Source: Pseudomonadota bacterium | Lineage (GTDB): Bacteria; Myxococcota; Myxococcia; Myxococcales; Myxococcaceae | Assembly: GCA_023426545.1 (NCBI GenBank) | Contig: JAFAAN010000129.1 | Span: 1-64,000 of the forward strand | Direction of reading: 5' to 3' | DNA length: 64,000 nucleotides | In this document: one piece after another, positions 1 through 8,298 of the stretch | Layout of the letters: each line of letters begins with the position of its first letter | How positions within the stretch are numbered: position 1 is the first letter of the stretch | Notes under the pieces: generated by a model | Database searches by the model: none | Seen by the model: only the letters and a program-made list of their open reading frames with translations | Told to the model about the DNA's origin: nothing | Position numbers and translations under genes: made by a program

Positions 1-69
1 GCCTGAGAACATCGACTCAAGGAAGCTCTCCAGCTCTCCCTCCAGTCGCTTCATTTGCCTCGGCGTCAT
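1..69 (-). CDS. N-terminal edge of a transposase-like gene (partial)
   Basis: An ATG on the minus strand at 67-69 opens a frame that stays open to the window edge (23 residues, beginning MTPRQMKRLEGELE). The opening resembles the start of IS701-type DDE transposases found in myxobacteria, but only the first residues are present, so the family is a guess. It lies head-to-head with the decayed IS630 gene on the plus strand, so this end of the window looks like an insertion-sequence cluster. Confidence 0.33.
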   Translation of the reverse strand, partial: MTPRQMKRLEGELESFLESMFSG

Positions 70-116
70 GCATGGGGAACAGTCCGCCCACCCTCACGCA
101 TTCTTGAAGTGACCGG

Positions 117-613
117 GTGGTGTTAGATGAAGGGTTGAATGAGGCACTTCGTGAGAGACCCCGCCCCGGTGCGGCACGACTTCTGACAGTGACGCAGGCC
201 CGCGATGTAGTGGCCATGGTGTGCGCGCCGCCGCCGGAGGGCCGCGCTCGCTGGATGGCGCGCCTCATTGCCCAGAAGGCGGTGCGCAGGGGATTGGTCG
301 CGAAGATTGGGCGGGAGACAGTGCGCGAGTTTGCTCCTGCGCCATGATTTGAAGCCTTGGCGGGAAAAACTGTTCACTTCACGCCTGTGCACGGCAGTTG
401 GTTCAACCAGACGGAGGTAGAGATTTCGCTGCTCTCCCGTCAGTGCCAGGGCAAGCGGCGCATCCCAACCCTCGACAAGCTCGGCCAGGAAACAGACGCT
501 TGGCGCGGTGGGCCAACCGCCAGCGGCTCCAAATCTGCTGGCGGTTCACCATCCCCAAAGCCCGGGTGAGGTTCAGCTACCACCCGCCAGAATTCACCCG
601 GTCAGAGGATTAG
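117..613 (+). pseudogene. Decayed IS630-family transposase
   Basis: Three reading frames in succession carry recognisable pieces of one IS630 transposase. 117-347 holds the N-terminal helix-turn-helix part (RWMARLIAQKAVRRGLV, then KIGRETV). 343-375 gives HDLKPWREK in a second frame. 366-480 gives VHFTPVHGSWFNQTEVE, the region around the last acidic residue of the DDE domain. The C-terminal end appears in a third frame (RQRLQICWRFTIPKA, about 518-570). The central catalytic portion is missing between HDLKPWREK and the VHFTPVHG block, so the element is both deleted and frameshifted and cannot be active. Terminal inverted repeats were not identified. About 180 bases of sequence with no convincing gene separate it from the secretion cassette that follows. 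Confidence 0.7.
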
Positions 614-791
614 GGCATCAGCATCGTTCGCATGCAGTCTGTACGCTCGACGCCCAGGCGTGGTGGCGTCGCCATTTGTAGTACTCTGTGTCAAGCAACC
701 AGGAAGGACGGGACTCATACATGGGCACATGTTGGGCGTCGTACCGCCGGGTAGAGTTCACGCTGACCGGCCTTTTCGCTGGGCTCGTCTC

Positions 792-1808
792 ATGGACCTC
801 TACAATTTGACGCCCTTCACAGCGGGACGCTTCGTCTTCCTGGACGGAACGGGCCGCGAATCGTTGCTGGTTGCCGTCAAGGCCACTTTCTCCCTCCAGG
901 ATGGCCGGGCCATCATCGCGGAATCGCAGGCGCCGCTTACCTTGGCAGACGAGTACCGGGGAGAGCCCGCTCGGTCGAGTCTGCTGCGCGCGTCCGACCT
1001 GGTGCCGTTCAAACCCGCGACGGATGTCCTCCTGGATGGATTCGCCTACACGAGCCGCCGCTCCAGGACGGAGGTGCTGGTGGCGCTCCAGGTGGGCGCC
1101 ATGTCCAAGGGTGTCCAGGTCTTTGGCGAACGCGTCTGGGACACCTCCTTTGGGATTTCTTCCCTATCGGCCCCCCGCCCCTTCGAGCGCATGGAGTTGA
1201 CGTGGGAACGGGCCTTCGGCGGAACCGACGACAGCCATCCTGAATACCCAGAGCGATGTGAGGCGAACCCCGTGGGACGGGGTTTCCGCGCCACGCGCTC
1301 CCGGCGCGGGCTGGATGGGCTACCTCTGCCCAACCTGGAGGACCCCCGGGCGCTGCTCCGCTCAACGCGTGAGCGCCCCTCGCCTTGCGGCTTCGGCCCA
1401 CTGCCTCCGTATTGGACGCCGCGCGCCCGCCTTGCCGGGACGTATGACGGCGCATGGCAGCGGGAGCGGCTCCCGCTGCTTCCGGAGGACTTCGATGAAC
1501 GCCACCACCTCGTGGCCCCTGCGGACCAGCGGATGTCCGGGTATGTCCAGGGTGGCGAGCCAGTGAAGGTCGTCGGCGCCACGCCCGAGGGTGTGCTGGA
1601 GTTTCCTCTCCCGTCTTTGCGGCCGGAGGTCATCGTCAAACTGGGCGCCGCGCGAGAGACGCCGCCGTGCCTTTGCGACACCGTGCACATCGACTGCGAG
1701 CGCAAGGTGCTGACGCTCGTGTGGCGCGCACGGTGGGTCGTCCATGGCCGGGTGCCCTCCCTACATTGGATCAAGGTCCAACTCGAGCGAGGCGCCCATG
1801 TCGCGTGA
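792..1808 (+). CDS. DUF2169 family protein (T6SS-associated)
   Basis: This 338-residue protein matches the DUF2169 family, seen in its opening (MDLYNLTPFTAGRFVFLDG), the VKATFSL strand and the later WERAFGGTDDSHPEYPERCEANPVGRGF block. DUF2169 genes are usually found next to type VI secretion effectors, PAAR or VgrG genes; the molecular role is thought to be in effector loading but is not settled. The frame is open from 660, but the ATG at 792 gives the start expected for the family; the upstream extension has no family character. It overlaps the next gene by 11 bases, so the two are probably translated together. Cytoplasmic: no signal peptide or membrane segment is seen. Confidence 0.85.
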   Translation: MDLYNLTPFTAGRFVFLDGTGRESLLVAVKATFSLQDGRAIIAESQAPLTLADEYRGEPARSSLLRASDLVPFKPATDVLLDGFAYTSRRSRTEVLVALQVGAMSKGVQVFGERVWDTSFGISSLSAPRPFERMELTWERAFGGTDDSHPEYPERCEANPVGRGFRATRSRRGLDGLPLPNLEDPRALLRSTRERPSPCGFGPLPPYWTPRARLAGTYDGAWQRERLPLLPEDFDERHHLVAPADQRMSGYVQGGEPVKVVGATPEGVLEFPLPSLRPEVIVKLGAARETPPCLCDTVHIDCERKVLTLVWRARWVVHGRVPSLHWIKVQLERGAHVA

Positions 1809-2883
1809 GCCCATCTGTGTCACGGGGCTGGGAATGCGCACCCCCATCGGGCGTCACGCCACCCAATCCTGTGCGTCCATTCGTGCTGGCCTGAAGCGCT
1901 TCATCCCCTGGCCGCACTTCGGCATGGACGGGGCGGGCCAGGAAGGCCTCACCGCATCCTTCATCCACCCGGACTTAGGGGACCACTCCTGGGTGGAGAA
2001 GCTGCTCGACCTCGTGGAGATGCCCCTGGCCGAGGCCCTGTTCAGCGCCAGGCTGTTCGAATTGGCGCAGGGGGCGCATTCCAGCAGGCGCGTCCGGGTT
2101 CACGTCTACCTGGGGACGCCCTACCCGGATCGGCCGGGCGTTTCCCCGGAGGCTCTCCAGGAACTCACCCTCCACCTCGCGGAGGACCTCATCCCCCAGG
2201 CCCCAGAGCCACTCCGGGTACAGCTTGTCTCCCTGGAGCATGTGTCCGGACTGGCTGGCATCGCCTGGGCCAGCGCCGCCCTACAGGATGGTGCGGCGGA
2301 CGTCTGCCTCGTCGGAGGAGTGGACTCGCTGCTGGACAGCACTCTCTTGCAAGCACACCTGGAAGCGGAGCGCCTCAAAACCCCGGGCGTCAGCTCCGGA
2401 ATCATCCCAGGTGAGGCCGCTGCTTTCCTTGTCCTGGAGCGCCAGGTCGACGCCCGCCGCCGCGGAGTGCCCCTGTTGGCCCGTGTCGACGCAGTCGCGC
2501 TGGAGCAGGAGCCTCCCTGGACACCAGAGGCTCCGGTGCGGGGCCAAGCGCTGACCCGGGCCCTGCAAGCGGTGCTGGCGACCGTGGGAGGTGCGGACGG
2601 CTTCGGTCACGTCATCAATGACTTGAATGGAGAGCGCTGGCGTTTCCTCGAATGGGCCCTCATCGAAACGCGCTGCCTGGGAGGCCTGCCCCGGGGCTGG
2701 CGCCTGTGGCATCCTGCGGACAGCCTCGGTGACGTGGGTGCCGCCTCGGCGTCCGTGGCCGTGGGGCTAGCCCTGCATGCCTTTCAGCGCGGCTATGCTC
2801 GGTGTCCGCGCATCTTGATTGCGTCCACTTCAGAGCGCGGCGAGCGGGCCGCGCTCTCTCTTTCCCAGGCAGGAGGGCGATGA
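1798..2883 (+). CDS. Ketosynthase-fold protein lacking catalytic residues
   Basis: The 361-residue product has the thiolase/beta-ketoacyl-synthase fold: VTGLGMRTPIG at the start, then ASAALQDGAADVCLVGGVDSLLD and PGEAAAFLVLER in the middle, as in the N-terminal half of KAS I/II enzymes. The position of the active-site Cys reads LEHVSGLAG with no Cys, the first catalytic His region reads HVINDLNGERWRFLEW without the HGT motif, and the second reads DSLGDVGAA where the family has GH. All three catalytic residues are therefore replaced. Such KS-like proteins occur beside DUF2169 and PAAR-like genes, so a structural or adaptor role in effector handling is more likely than fatty-acid synthesis (inference). 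Its stop codon overlaps the start of the PAAR-like gene. Confidence 0.75.
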   Translation: MSREPICVTGLGMRTPIGRHATQSCASIRAGLKRFIPWPHFGMDGAGQEGLTASFIHPDLGDHSWVEKLLDLVEMPLAEALFSARLFELAQGAHSSRRVRVHVYLGTPYPDRPGVSPEALQELTLHLAEDLIPQAPEPLRVQLVSLEHVSGLAGIAWASAALQDGAADVCLVGGVDSLLDSTLLQAHLEAERLKTPGVSSGIIPGEAAAFLVLERQVDARRRGVPLLARVDAVALEQEPPWTPEAPVRGQALTRALQAVLATVGGADGFGHVINDLNGERWRFLEWALIETRCLGGLPRGWRLWHPADSLGDVGAASASVAVGLALHAFQRGYARCPRILIASTSERGERAALSLSQAGGR

Positions 2884-4321
2884 TGGCTTCGACTGTGGTC
2901 GTGAACCTCCTGACGGTCGTCCACAAGGACAGTGGGGGCGTCTCCATGGCCTTCCCGGACGTCTGCAAGACGCCCTCGCCCGCTGGCCCCGTTCCCATTC
3001 CCTATCCCAACGTGGCGCAGTCGGCGGACACTGCGAGCGGCAGCCGGACCGTCACCGCGGATGGCAATCCTTTCATGCTCAAATCTTCGCACTTCGCGAT
3101 GAGCACGGGGGACGAGGCTGGCAGCGCCATGGGCGTGGCCTCGAACAAGATCAAGGGCAAGGCCTACCCGAAGATGTACTCCTTCGACGTGAAGGTCGAG
3201 GGGCAGAACGTCTTCCGGCTCTCGGACATCATGTTGCAGAACGGCGGCTCTCCCACCAACACGCCGCCCGCGTCGGAGGTGCAGGCGAACACGCTCGCCA
3301 ACGGCGCCGGCGCCGACCAGGTCAAGGACCCAGACGAGCCGGAGGTGGTGAAGCTGGCGTGGGCCCGCGCCGACGCGTGCTGCGGGGACGAGGCCACCCT
3401 CAACGTCCAGACGAAGAACTGCCCGCCGGAGCAGTCGCTCGCGGTGCGCGTCCACCGTGCGGGCAGCCCCAAGTCCGTCGTCGGCACCCTCAAAGCGAAG
3501 CTCGCTGGCAACAAGGCCAACCCACCCTGGATAACGCGACGGGGGCCATATCAGAAGGAGGTGAAGGTCACCGCTCGGCAAGAACTGTTCAAGGGCCAGC
3601 AGACCTCTAGCAAGGACCTGTTGCTGAAGGCCCCCGAGCCCGTCGCGAAGCAGTTGGTGGGCCCGAAGACCATCCAGACGCCGAAGTTCGTCAAGAAGAT
3701 CATTCTGGGCAAGCAGAAGTGGGTCAAGGACACCACGGCCTATTATGCCTGGGAAGCCTGCTACGACATTGAGCTGAAGACAGGAGAGCTGGTGGTGACG
3801 CGGAAGGTAGACTTTGACCTTCAGGCCGGGGCGCTCAGCGGCGGCGGGCCTGGAAGAGAGAAGTCGAGCGGGTCTGGGACAACCGCTACCGTCTGCACCG
3901 CATCAAGTGCAAGCGAGGCAACAGTTGCTCCTGCTCCAGCAAGAATGGCTGCTGCTCGTTCCGTATCCGCATCAAGTGCCTCTGGGGCCAGGGGCATGGC
4001 AAGAAGGTGAAGCTCTATGCGGGTGCCAATGACCCGTCACAGTGGGGCAAGCCCGGCAAGTGGTGGTTCTCCCATGACTGGTGGGAACAGCTCGCGGGCG
4101 TTCCGAAGACGGTGCGCGCCCACGAGTTCGGCCACCTCATTGGCATGTATGACGAGTATCCGGAAGGGGCCTGCGACCCGGCCCGGAAGTACACCAACAT
4201 CCCGACCAGCGTCATGGCGAGCGGCGCCCGGGTCCTTCCCCACCACCTGAAGGCGTTCCATGACTGGTTCGACGCGAAGGTCAAGGGACTCATCGGGCCC
4301 ACCCGCCTGCTGTCGCTCTAG
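2883..4321 (+). CDS. PAAR-like (DUF4150) protein fused to a metzincin-type metallopeptidase; apparent frameshift
   Basis: Residues 1-125 are a DUF4150/PAAR-like domain (AFPDVCKTPSPAGPVPIPYPN, then SSHFAMSTGDEAGSAMG), the tip that caps a T6SS spike and carries effectors. The frame beginning at 2883 (AGGAGG six bases ahead) loses coding character at about 3830-3845 and ends at 4010. The frame one base back is open from 3818 and continues the protein: a Cys-rich stretch (KCKRGNSCSCSSKNGCC), then HEFGHLIGMYDEY at 4121-4159, an HExxHxxGxxD zinc motif with Asp as third ligand as in snapalysin, and a plausible Met-turn (SVMASG, near 4214), stopping at 4321. No ATG, GTG or TTG start precedes the Cys-rich part in that frame, so the peptidase depends on a -1 shift, or the gene is broken, or the read has an indel. 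The intact product would be about 478 residues. Confidence 0.72.
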
Positions 4322-4331
4322 GCGGGTGGGC

Positions 4332-5333
4332 ATGACAGGTCACCGATGGGGAGCCTGCGGCCTGGGCTGGTTGCCACTGGCGCTGGGACTCCTGGGCGCC
4401 GCGCCCACTGCCACGCAGAGGGAAGCACGCCCCGTATCGTCCCAGGGGCGACCTGTTGCTGGCAGTCATTCCCAGCGCGAAGGAGACGTGATGAGCAAGG
4501 GTTACCTGGTGCTGTTCATGGACCTACCGAATGGCTCCCTGGGCGCCGCCTTTCCTCCGGCGGGCAAGGGCTCCGTGGACCTGTCGAACAACTTTCTGGG
4601 ACGGCAGGAGATTGGCTACTACGAGGCTGAGCTGCCCACCGGGACGTACGCGCGGCTGAAGCAACTGCATGGTGGCATAGACTTCAGCACCTTGCCGGTG
4701 ACCACGGAGCTGCCGCCCGATACGAAGACGGTGTCGGTGGGGGAGAGCTCCGACGGAGAGGACATCGATACGCGGACGTTCCCCCTCCACTCCGTCCCAG
4801 CCACTCTGGAGCCGTTGCTGAACGAGATGCGCAAGGCTGCCGAACATATGCTGACGCGGCCGCTCCGGGTGCTGCGGGGAGAAGGCGCGCCGACCTCGCC
4901 GCGCTTCCCGCTGGAGAAGCCTGTCTCCTTCGAGGTCGCGCTGCGTAACGTGGGAACCCAGTCCATCGAGACGGAGAACCCCTTCGTCCCCCATGCCCCG
5001 GACCGCACCAACCTCCGGCTGCTCGTTTCGAAGGACAAGCCACCCGGGCAGCTCCGAGAAGGGGACTCCCTGTGGATGGAGCTGGGGATGGAGAACGTGC
5101 ACCCTGCAGAAGGCCAGAAGCCTCCCGAGGGCCGGCGCCTCACGATGAAGCCGGGCGAGGAGCTCCGCTTCGTGGTGCGCAAAAAGATGCTGAGCGCCCC
5201 TGGCACCTACCGGGCCGCGCTGACCTATTTCACCTCGCGCGGCGAGCGGGGCCTGGAGACGATGGAAGGCCAGCTCACCCTGGACCTGGGCCGCTTCGAA
5301 GTGGTCCAATCCGCGCCGAACGCCCAGCCCTGA
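4332..5333 (+). CDS. Putative exported partner or immunity protein of the metallopeptidase effector
   Basis: The family is not recognised. The 333-residue reading from ATG 4332 begins with a hydrophobic stretch (LGWLPLALGLLGAAPTA) that looks like a signal peptide, 10 bases after the effector stop. An alternative start at ATG 4491 has the stronger ribosome-binding site (AAGGAG at 4480-4485, five bases away) and would make a 280-residue cytoplasmic protein beginning MSKGYLVLFMDLPNG. The later half (VSFEVALRNVGTQSIETENPF, then TMKPGEELRFVV, APGTYRAALTYF) resembles an immunoglobulin-like beta domain. Position directly behind the effector suggests an immunity protein for the peptidase, possibly periplasmic; this is inference from context only. 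Confidence 0.6.
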   Translation: MTGHRWGACGLGWLPLALGLLGAAPTATQREARPVSSQGRPVAGSHSQREGDVMSKGYLVLFMDLPNGSLGAAFPPAGKGSVDLSNNFLGRQEIGYYEAELPTGTYARLKQLHGGIDFSTLPVTTELPPDTKTVSVGESSDGEDIDTRTFPLHSVPATLEPLLNEMRKAAEHMLTRPLRVLRGEGAPTSPRFPLEKPVSFEVALRNVGTQSIETENPFVPHAPDRTNLRLLVSKDKPPGQLREGDSLWMELGMENVHPAEGQKPPEGRRLTMKPGEELRFVVRKKMLSAPGTYRAALTYFTSRGERGLETMEGQLTLDLGRFEVVQSAPNAQP

Positions 5334-5343
5334 GATTCGGCCC

Positions 5344-6603
5344 ATGCTCGCTCGCGGTGGAGAGTGGATGGTCGACCTGCTGGAGGTGCATGTCGACGAG
5401 TTGGAGTGGCTGTGGCGGCAGCGTCATGTGGCCTTGCGCTCCAAGGAGTACGATTTCCGCGCGCTTGTTCAGCTAGATGAGCGCATCGCCGCCCATGTCG
5501 ACGCCCTGATTCTGGCCGGGGAAGAGGCCTGGGCACTCCTTCGCATGCGCCTGGAGGAGGCGGAGGACGCGTACGCCGCGTTTGGCGCCGCGCACGCCCT
5601 TCTTCGTCAGGAGGACGCGGCCGTGGCGCTCCAGACTCTGGAGCTGTCCGCCGGGTTGGAAGGCGCCGCCTGGGAGGGATTCCGGCTCGCCCTCCGCTAT
5701 GCGCCCCCCGAGGGCTACGTGGAAGCCCTGAGGGGCCTCGTGGCGGGGGCGTCGGAGCTTCACGCCGTCGCAGCTCTTGATGCACTGGCCTTCCATGGGC
5801 AGCCCGAGCCGGGAGATCGCCTCCTAGAACTGCTGGGTGCTGGCCAGCCTGACGTCCGCCGCGCTGCGTGGGGAACCGTCTCGCTGCTGCCACTCCGATG
5901 GCTCGAAGCCCCGGGGCAGGCGCTCTTCCGGCAACGGCTTGCCCAGCGCTTCCCGGCGGCACTCGCGGACGCGTCCACCGAGGTCCGGGACGCCGCCCGG
6001 TGGGCCGCCGCCTGGACACGGCAACCCTGGCTGCTCTCCAGCTTGAGGACGCTGGCGAAGACCCCCACGTCTCCCGACCACGTTCCGGGCTTGGAGCTGC
6101 TCGCGGTGCTGGGGGCCCAGACGGACCTTCCCCTCTTCGAGGAGGCCTTGGGGCGGCGAGAGCTGGGCCCTGTGCGATTCCTACTGGCTGGCACCTTCGG
6201 TCATCCCGGCCTCATGGAGGAGGTGCTTCGCGCCATGGAATCCGGCGGGCCTGCGGTAGCGGCGGCAGCCGCCAGCGCGTTCCGGAAGCTGACGGGCCAC
6301 GATGTCAACACTGCCCATCGCGTTGCCGTCCACCCCACCGAGGAGCAGGAGGAGGAGTTCCCGGAGGAGGTGCACATTCCAGACACGGTCGCAGCTCGCA
6401 ATCAATGGAGCCGCCTCAAAGGCGCCCTCTCCGAGGTGCCCCGCCTCTGCATGGGCGCCGATGCTCTGAAGGGCTGGACGCAGGAGTGGCTGCGCGGGCT
6501 GTCCATGGAGTCGCGGTGGGAGCATGCGCTCCGGGGGCACTTCGAAACGGGGCGGGGCGGAGGCGTGTTTGCTCTTGAGCGGTTTCCTCAACTACCGGAG
6601 TGA
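5344..6603 (+). CDS. TIGR02270-like HEAT-repeat protein
   Basis: A 419-residue, Leu/Ala-rich helical protein with repeated HEAT-like units (for example LLGAGQPDVRRAAWGTVSLL and PAALADASTEVRDAARWAAAW). It resembles the TIGR02270 family, known for several paralogues in Myxococcus xanthus and for members within type VI secretion neighbourhoods. An acidic segment (EEQEEEFPEEVHIPD, near residue 330) separates the repeats from a C-terminal domain rich in Trp and Arg. Start at ATG 5344, 10 bases after the preceding stop, so it is probably the last gene of the cassette transcript. The function is unknown; a scaffold or chaperone role is a guess. Confidence 0.7.
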   Translation: MLARGGEWMVDLLEVHVDELEWLWRQRHVALRSKEYDFRALVQLDERIAAHVDALILAGEEAWALLRMRLEEAEDAYAAFGAAHALLRQEDAAVALQTLELSAGLEGAAWEGFRLALRYAPPEGYVEALRGLVAGASELHAVAALDALAFHGQPEPGDRLLELLGAGQPDVRRAAWGTVSLLPLRWLEAPGQALFRQRLAQRFPAALADASTEVRDAARWAAAWTRQPWLLSSLRTLAKTPTSPDHVPGLELLAVLGAQTDLPLFEEALGRRELGPVRFLLAGTFGHPGLMEEVLRAMESGGPAVAAAAASAFRKLTGHDVNTAHRVAVHPTEEQEEEFPEEVHIPDTVAARNQWSRLKGALSEVPRLCMGADALKGWTQEWLRGLSMESRWEHALRGHFETGRGGGVFALERFPQLPE

Positions 6604-6983
6604 GCGCCAGGGCCCGCGCTCGCCGTCGGCCGATGAGCCAGAGGCCGCAGCGCCGAGCGCGGCTTCTTCATCCGGGAGCGGAGAATGTGAGCATGACGCC
6701 CCAGGCCGCAACGAGGCAGGAGCCGAGGAAGGAGAGGACGCCGCGAGAGGACATTCGCGAGGTTGCTCAAGCGGGAAAATACGCGGCGGACGCGTTCGCC
6801 GGCATCGGGCGTCGAGGCTGGCGGCGGGTTGTGTCGTACGTAAAGGACGGGGGACGGGCGCGAGCGATTCTGGAGCGCCTGGGACTGCCCCCGGCGAATG
6901 CAAGGCTGGTCCCGGTGCGAGGCCGCCCTGCCACAGAGTGTCGTGGCTCGCTCCACTGCAGGCAAAGAGTTACTCCGGATGGC
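6604..6983. other. Intergenic region between the T6SS cassette and the carotenoid repressor gene
   Basis: No intact gene is seen. The only recognisable content is a fragment that resembles the end of an IS91-like transposase (listed separately at 6828-6929). The genes on either side point toward this stretch, so it may hold transcription ends, but no hairpin with a T tract was found. Confidence 0.5.
6828..6929 (+). pseudogene. Possible C-terminal scrap of an IS91-like transposase
   Basis: The frame here reads VVSYVKDGGRARAILERLGL, followed by PPANARLVPVRGRP. This pattern (lysine/valine strand, then RAILERLGLP and a basic proline tail) is common at the C-terminus of IS91-type transposases, just after their Cys-rich region. 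Nothing else of the element is recognisable, so this is treated as a relic of uncertain origin. Confidence 0.35.
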
Positions 6984-7850
6984 TTAGGAGCGATTCTGCG
7001 CGTTGCGCATCTGGTTCCAGATGGCCACGAGTTCTTCCGCCGACTCCGCGTACTGCGCACCGAGCGAAAAGACGGCCTTCAAATGCTCGCGGGCGCCGGG
7101 GCCCCCGACCACGACGGGAGAGGGCGCGCAGGCCCGTAGCGCGCCTTCCAGCACGGACGCGAACGCCTCCGGCGGGCGGGTTCGCACGAAAGACAGCGCC
7201 ACCATGTCCGGGCGGAGGTGCGCGCACGCCCCCTGGAGCGCCGGGGCCGGTGTGTCCGCCCCCAGCAGCGTCACCCGCCAGCCCTTGCGCTTCAGGTGAA
7301 TGCCCAGCAACAGCAACCCGCCTTCGCGGTGGTCCCCCTCCGGGCAGGCCAGCAGCGCGCGCGGACCGCTGAGCGCGGGGGACAGGCTGTCATGCACCTG
7401 CCGCAACCGCTGGCGGATGAGGGCCGATGCCAGATGCTCGCGGGCGACATCCAGCCGGACGCCCATCTCCCGCAGCAGCGGCAGCAGGAAGCGGTCGCAG
7501 TACGTCTCCAGGTCCATGGCGGCCTGCGCATCGTCCAGCACGCGCGTCGCCTCGTCGCCGTCCAGCGCCGTCACCGCGGACCAGAAGCGCTGGCTCAGGC
7601 GCTCCACCTCCGGCTGCTCCCGCGTCGGCGAGGCACGCACCTGGGCGATGGCCTCGCTCACCGACAGCCCCTCCTCCTGGATGAGTCGGGCCACGCGGTG
7701 GATGGCTTCCACCTCCTCGCGTGAATAGACGCGGTAGTTGTTTCCCTTGCTGCGCAGCGGCTGTGGGAAGCCGTAGCGCCGCTCCCAGGCCCGCAGTGTC
7801 GCCTCGCGAATGCCCGTCATGCGGGCGATGGTGCGGATGCGCAACGTCAT
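6984..7850 (-). CDS. MerR-family regulator with cobalamin-binding domain (CarA/CarH-like)
   Basis: The 288-residue protein has an N-terminal MerR helix-turn-helix (residues 1-70: RTIARMTGIREATLRAWERRYGF, then NNYRVYSREEV) and a C-terminal B12-binding module (residues 80-285) with EREGD-type motif PEGDHREGG where the family carries its lower-ligand His. The length equals that of M. xanthus CarA. CarA and its paralogue CarH repress the carotenoid operon in the dark; CarH needs adenosylcobalamin, CarA acts without it. The Glu-His pair of the CarH upper pocket is present (AREHLASALI) but the Trp expected ten residues before it is absent, favouring a CarA-like mode (inference). It is the last gene of the crt operon, 97 bases after crtYd; GGAGG precedes its start. 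No second paralogue follows it. Confidence 0.88.
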   Translation of the reverse strand: MTLRIRTIARMTGIREATLRAWERRYGFPQPLRSKGNNYRVYSREEVEAIHRVARLIQEEGLSVSEAIAQVRASPTREQPEVERLSQRFWSAVTALDGDEATRVLDDAQAAMDLETYCDRFLLPLLREMGVRLDVAREHLASALIRQRLRQVHDSLSPALSGPRALLACPEGDHREGGLLLLGIHLKRKGWRVTLLGADTPAPALQGACAHLRPDMVALSFVRTRPPEAFASVLEGALRACAPSPVVVGGPGAREHLKAVFSLGAQYAESAEELVAIWNQMRNAQNRS

Positions 7851-7947
7851 GACGCCATCCTCCGGACCGCGTCACAGCGCTCCACCACCCCGCGCGCGCC
7901 GGACACCCCGCACGCCCAGCCCAACGGGCCGCCTTTCGCCGCCGGAA

Positions 7948-8298
7948 TCACGACGCCCGGGCCTCCCCCAGCAGGGACACCAGTCCTGTGAACAGCGCCA
8001 GCCCCAGCGACACCAGCACGCTGGTCACCAGGAAGAAGAGCACCTCCTCCAGCGGCACACTGCCCACGTACACGCCCAGGTGCGTGCCCTCACCGAAGCT
8101 CCAGATGCCGGCGGAGATGGCCAGGTGGTCCGCCGCCGACAGGTACAGCCCGATGATGAAGGCCGGCGGCAGCACCGCCTTGAGCACCGCGCCGGAGCGC
8201 TCCTTGTAGTGCCGCACCAGCACGACGAGCTGGAAGGCGATGACCGGCAGCGTCCAGGCCAGCAGGTGGATGAGGTAGGCCCACTTCGTCTCCATCAT
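7948..8298 (-). CDS. crtYd: Lycopene cyclase domain protein, second subunit
   Basis: A 116-residue integral membrane protein with three hydrophobic segments and the SVPLEEVLFFLVTS motif of the heterodimeric CrtYc/CrtYd (carR-type) lycopene cyclases. Together with the preceding gene it would cyclise one end of lycopene to a beta-ionone ring in the cytoplasmic membrane. Its ATG overlaps the stop of the first subunit by four bases (ATGA), which fits a 1:1 translation of the two halves. In fungi and archaea the same two halves are one fused protein. Confidence 0.88.
   Translation of the reverse strand: MMETKWAYLIHLLAWTLPVIAFQLVVLVRHYKERSGAVLKAVLPPAFIIGLYLSAADHLAISAGIWSFGEGTHLGVYVGSVPLEEVLFFLVTSVLVSLGLALFTGLVSLLGEARAS

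Noticed and set aside
660..791. Upstream extension of the DUF2169 frame
   Set aside because: The extension has no similarity to the family; the ATG at 792 begins the conserved N-terminus.
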